Of a DNA stretch of 64,000 nucleotides, positions 63,541-64,000 are shown in pieces (position 1 is the first letter of the stretch; each line of letters starts with the position of its first letter). The notes under the pieces are model-generated. The model saw only the letters and a list, made by a program, of their open reading frames with translations, did no database searches and was not told the origin of the DNA. The translations under genes were made by a program, and so were the position numbers. The DNA is from Osmia lignaria lignaria (lineage: Eukaryota; Arthropoda; Insecta; Hymenoptera; Megachilidae). The stretch covers positions 7,185,501 through 7,249,500 of the forward strand of contig NC_135040.1 in NCBI RefSeq assembly GCF_051020975.1, written 5' to 3'.

Positions 63541-63544
63541 TTTT

Positions 63545-63871
63545 GCGCATGCGCACTACAATTATTTATTATAAAACAAACTTGTAGATAATTAAGAAAT
63601 TATTCACTCACGAACAATGAAAATGATATATTTGTAAAATACAAACGATTTCCAACCAATTACAGTTATCAGTTATCGCAAAATCTGTTTATTATAAAAA
63701 ATTACTAAAAAGTTTCGGCTCACATCATGACTGAAATAAAATTGCTAATTACAAAAGAAGTAGTTTGTCACAAACGTTAAAAATAGGCTCACAATCAATC
63801 ACAAACGAAATACACTAAGAAAAATTAAAAATAATCACATTTTATTATTCCTTCTATCTAGCTTCATGTAG
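63545..63871 (-). repeat. Right terminal inverted repeat
   Basis: A 327-bp arm, reverse complement of 60902-61239 with scattered substitutions and small gaps. Confidence 0.75.
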
Positions 63872-64000
63872 ATCTCGGCGGTCGCTAGAAGACTGCCTAA
63901 CTGCACGTGAGATGTCTGGGACCCCAAAAATCCTGTTCCCTCGAGAACAAAGGCGTGTTCAGTTCTTATGTATCTGTAGTCACTGCAGCGATAATGCGAA
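63872..64000. other. Flank of the foldback element
   Basis: A short GC-richer end. It includes CTGGGACCCCAAAAATCC, which loosely recalls the GGGGT...ACCCC array, so the repeat zone probably continues beyond the window. No gene seen. Confidence 0.4.

Larger units (their letters stand above)
60902..63871. mobile_element. Foldback-type element with ~330-bp terminal inverted repeats
   Basis: Left arm 60902-61239 and right arm 63545-63871 are reverse complements over essentially their whole length: CTACATGAAG at the outer end of one matches CTTCATGTAG of the other, and both inner ends contain ATGCGC or its complement. The ~2.3 kb between holds a 76-bp tandem repeat, a GGGGT...ACCCC array, minisatellites in opposite orientation on the two sides, a retrotransposon tail and a 93-bp repeat. 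No transposase or other gene was seen. Long inverted repeats around satellite-like DNA are the form of foldback elements. The repeats might extend further out; no target duplication was identified. Confidence 0.75.

Noticed and set aside
63045..63556. Two long overlapping open frames on the - strand
   Set aside because: Same satellite DNA read on the other strand; no domain, no splice context.

Overview
The window is nuclear DNA of an insect. Genes carry many short introns with ordinary GT-AG boundaries, the spaces between genes are AT-rich, and the encoded proteins read as clearly arthropod. A hymenopteran, probably a bee, is my best guess from the overall character, but nothing in the window proves it. 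There is no bacterial, organellar or viral gene content. I assembled each gene model by hand from splice sites; reading phases close exactly across every junction.

Layout. 72-390 is the 3' end of a UCH-L3-type deubiquitinase. 391-13167 has no protein gene that I can support; it holds a candidate non-coding first exon (about 4120-4248), a small inverted-repeat element (6466-6851) and a CpG-rich palindromic block (8267-8340). 13168-21810 is a proton-coupled amino acid transporter (SLC36, pathetic-like), with a long 50+50 bp hairpin in an intron. 24804-27685 is an axonemal coiled-coil gene resembling CFAP99. 28480-41440 is a tandem array of four adenylate-forming enzymes of the luciferase/4-coumarate-CoA ligase family, all on the + strand with the same eight-exon structure. 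Copies 1 and 2 pair together, as do copies 3 and 4. 41663-47225 holds two zinc carboxypeptidases (M14, A-type) on the - strand, convergent with the array. 51424-59102 is acetyl-CoA synthetase, and its tenth intron contains a complete antisense enolase-like gene (56743-58255). 60655-64000 is a repeat-rich zone built around a roughly 3-kb inverted-repeat (foldback) element packed with tandem repeats and carrying a retrotransposon tail.

How the genes relate. Acetyl-CoA synthetase and the four array enzymes belong to the same ATP-dependent adenylate-forming superfamily, but their exon structures and sequences are clearly separate lineages. The two carboxypeptidases look like secreted digestive zymogens. 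There is no sign that the neighbours form one pathway.

Most interesting points: (1) the enolase-like gene keeps the enolase fold signature but has lost the catalytic Lys and His and other active-site residues, so it is probably a pseudoenzyme; (2) the four array enzymes show copy-specific changes in otherwise near-invariant ATP-binding motifs, together with a 381-bp tract of perfect identity spanning an intron in copies 3 and 4, which implies recent gene conversion; (3) the foldback element contains eight regularly spaced sites resembling the CTCF core motif.
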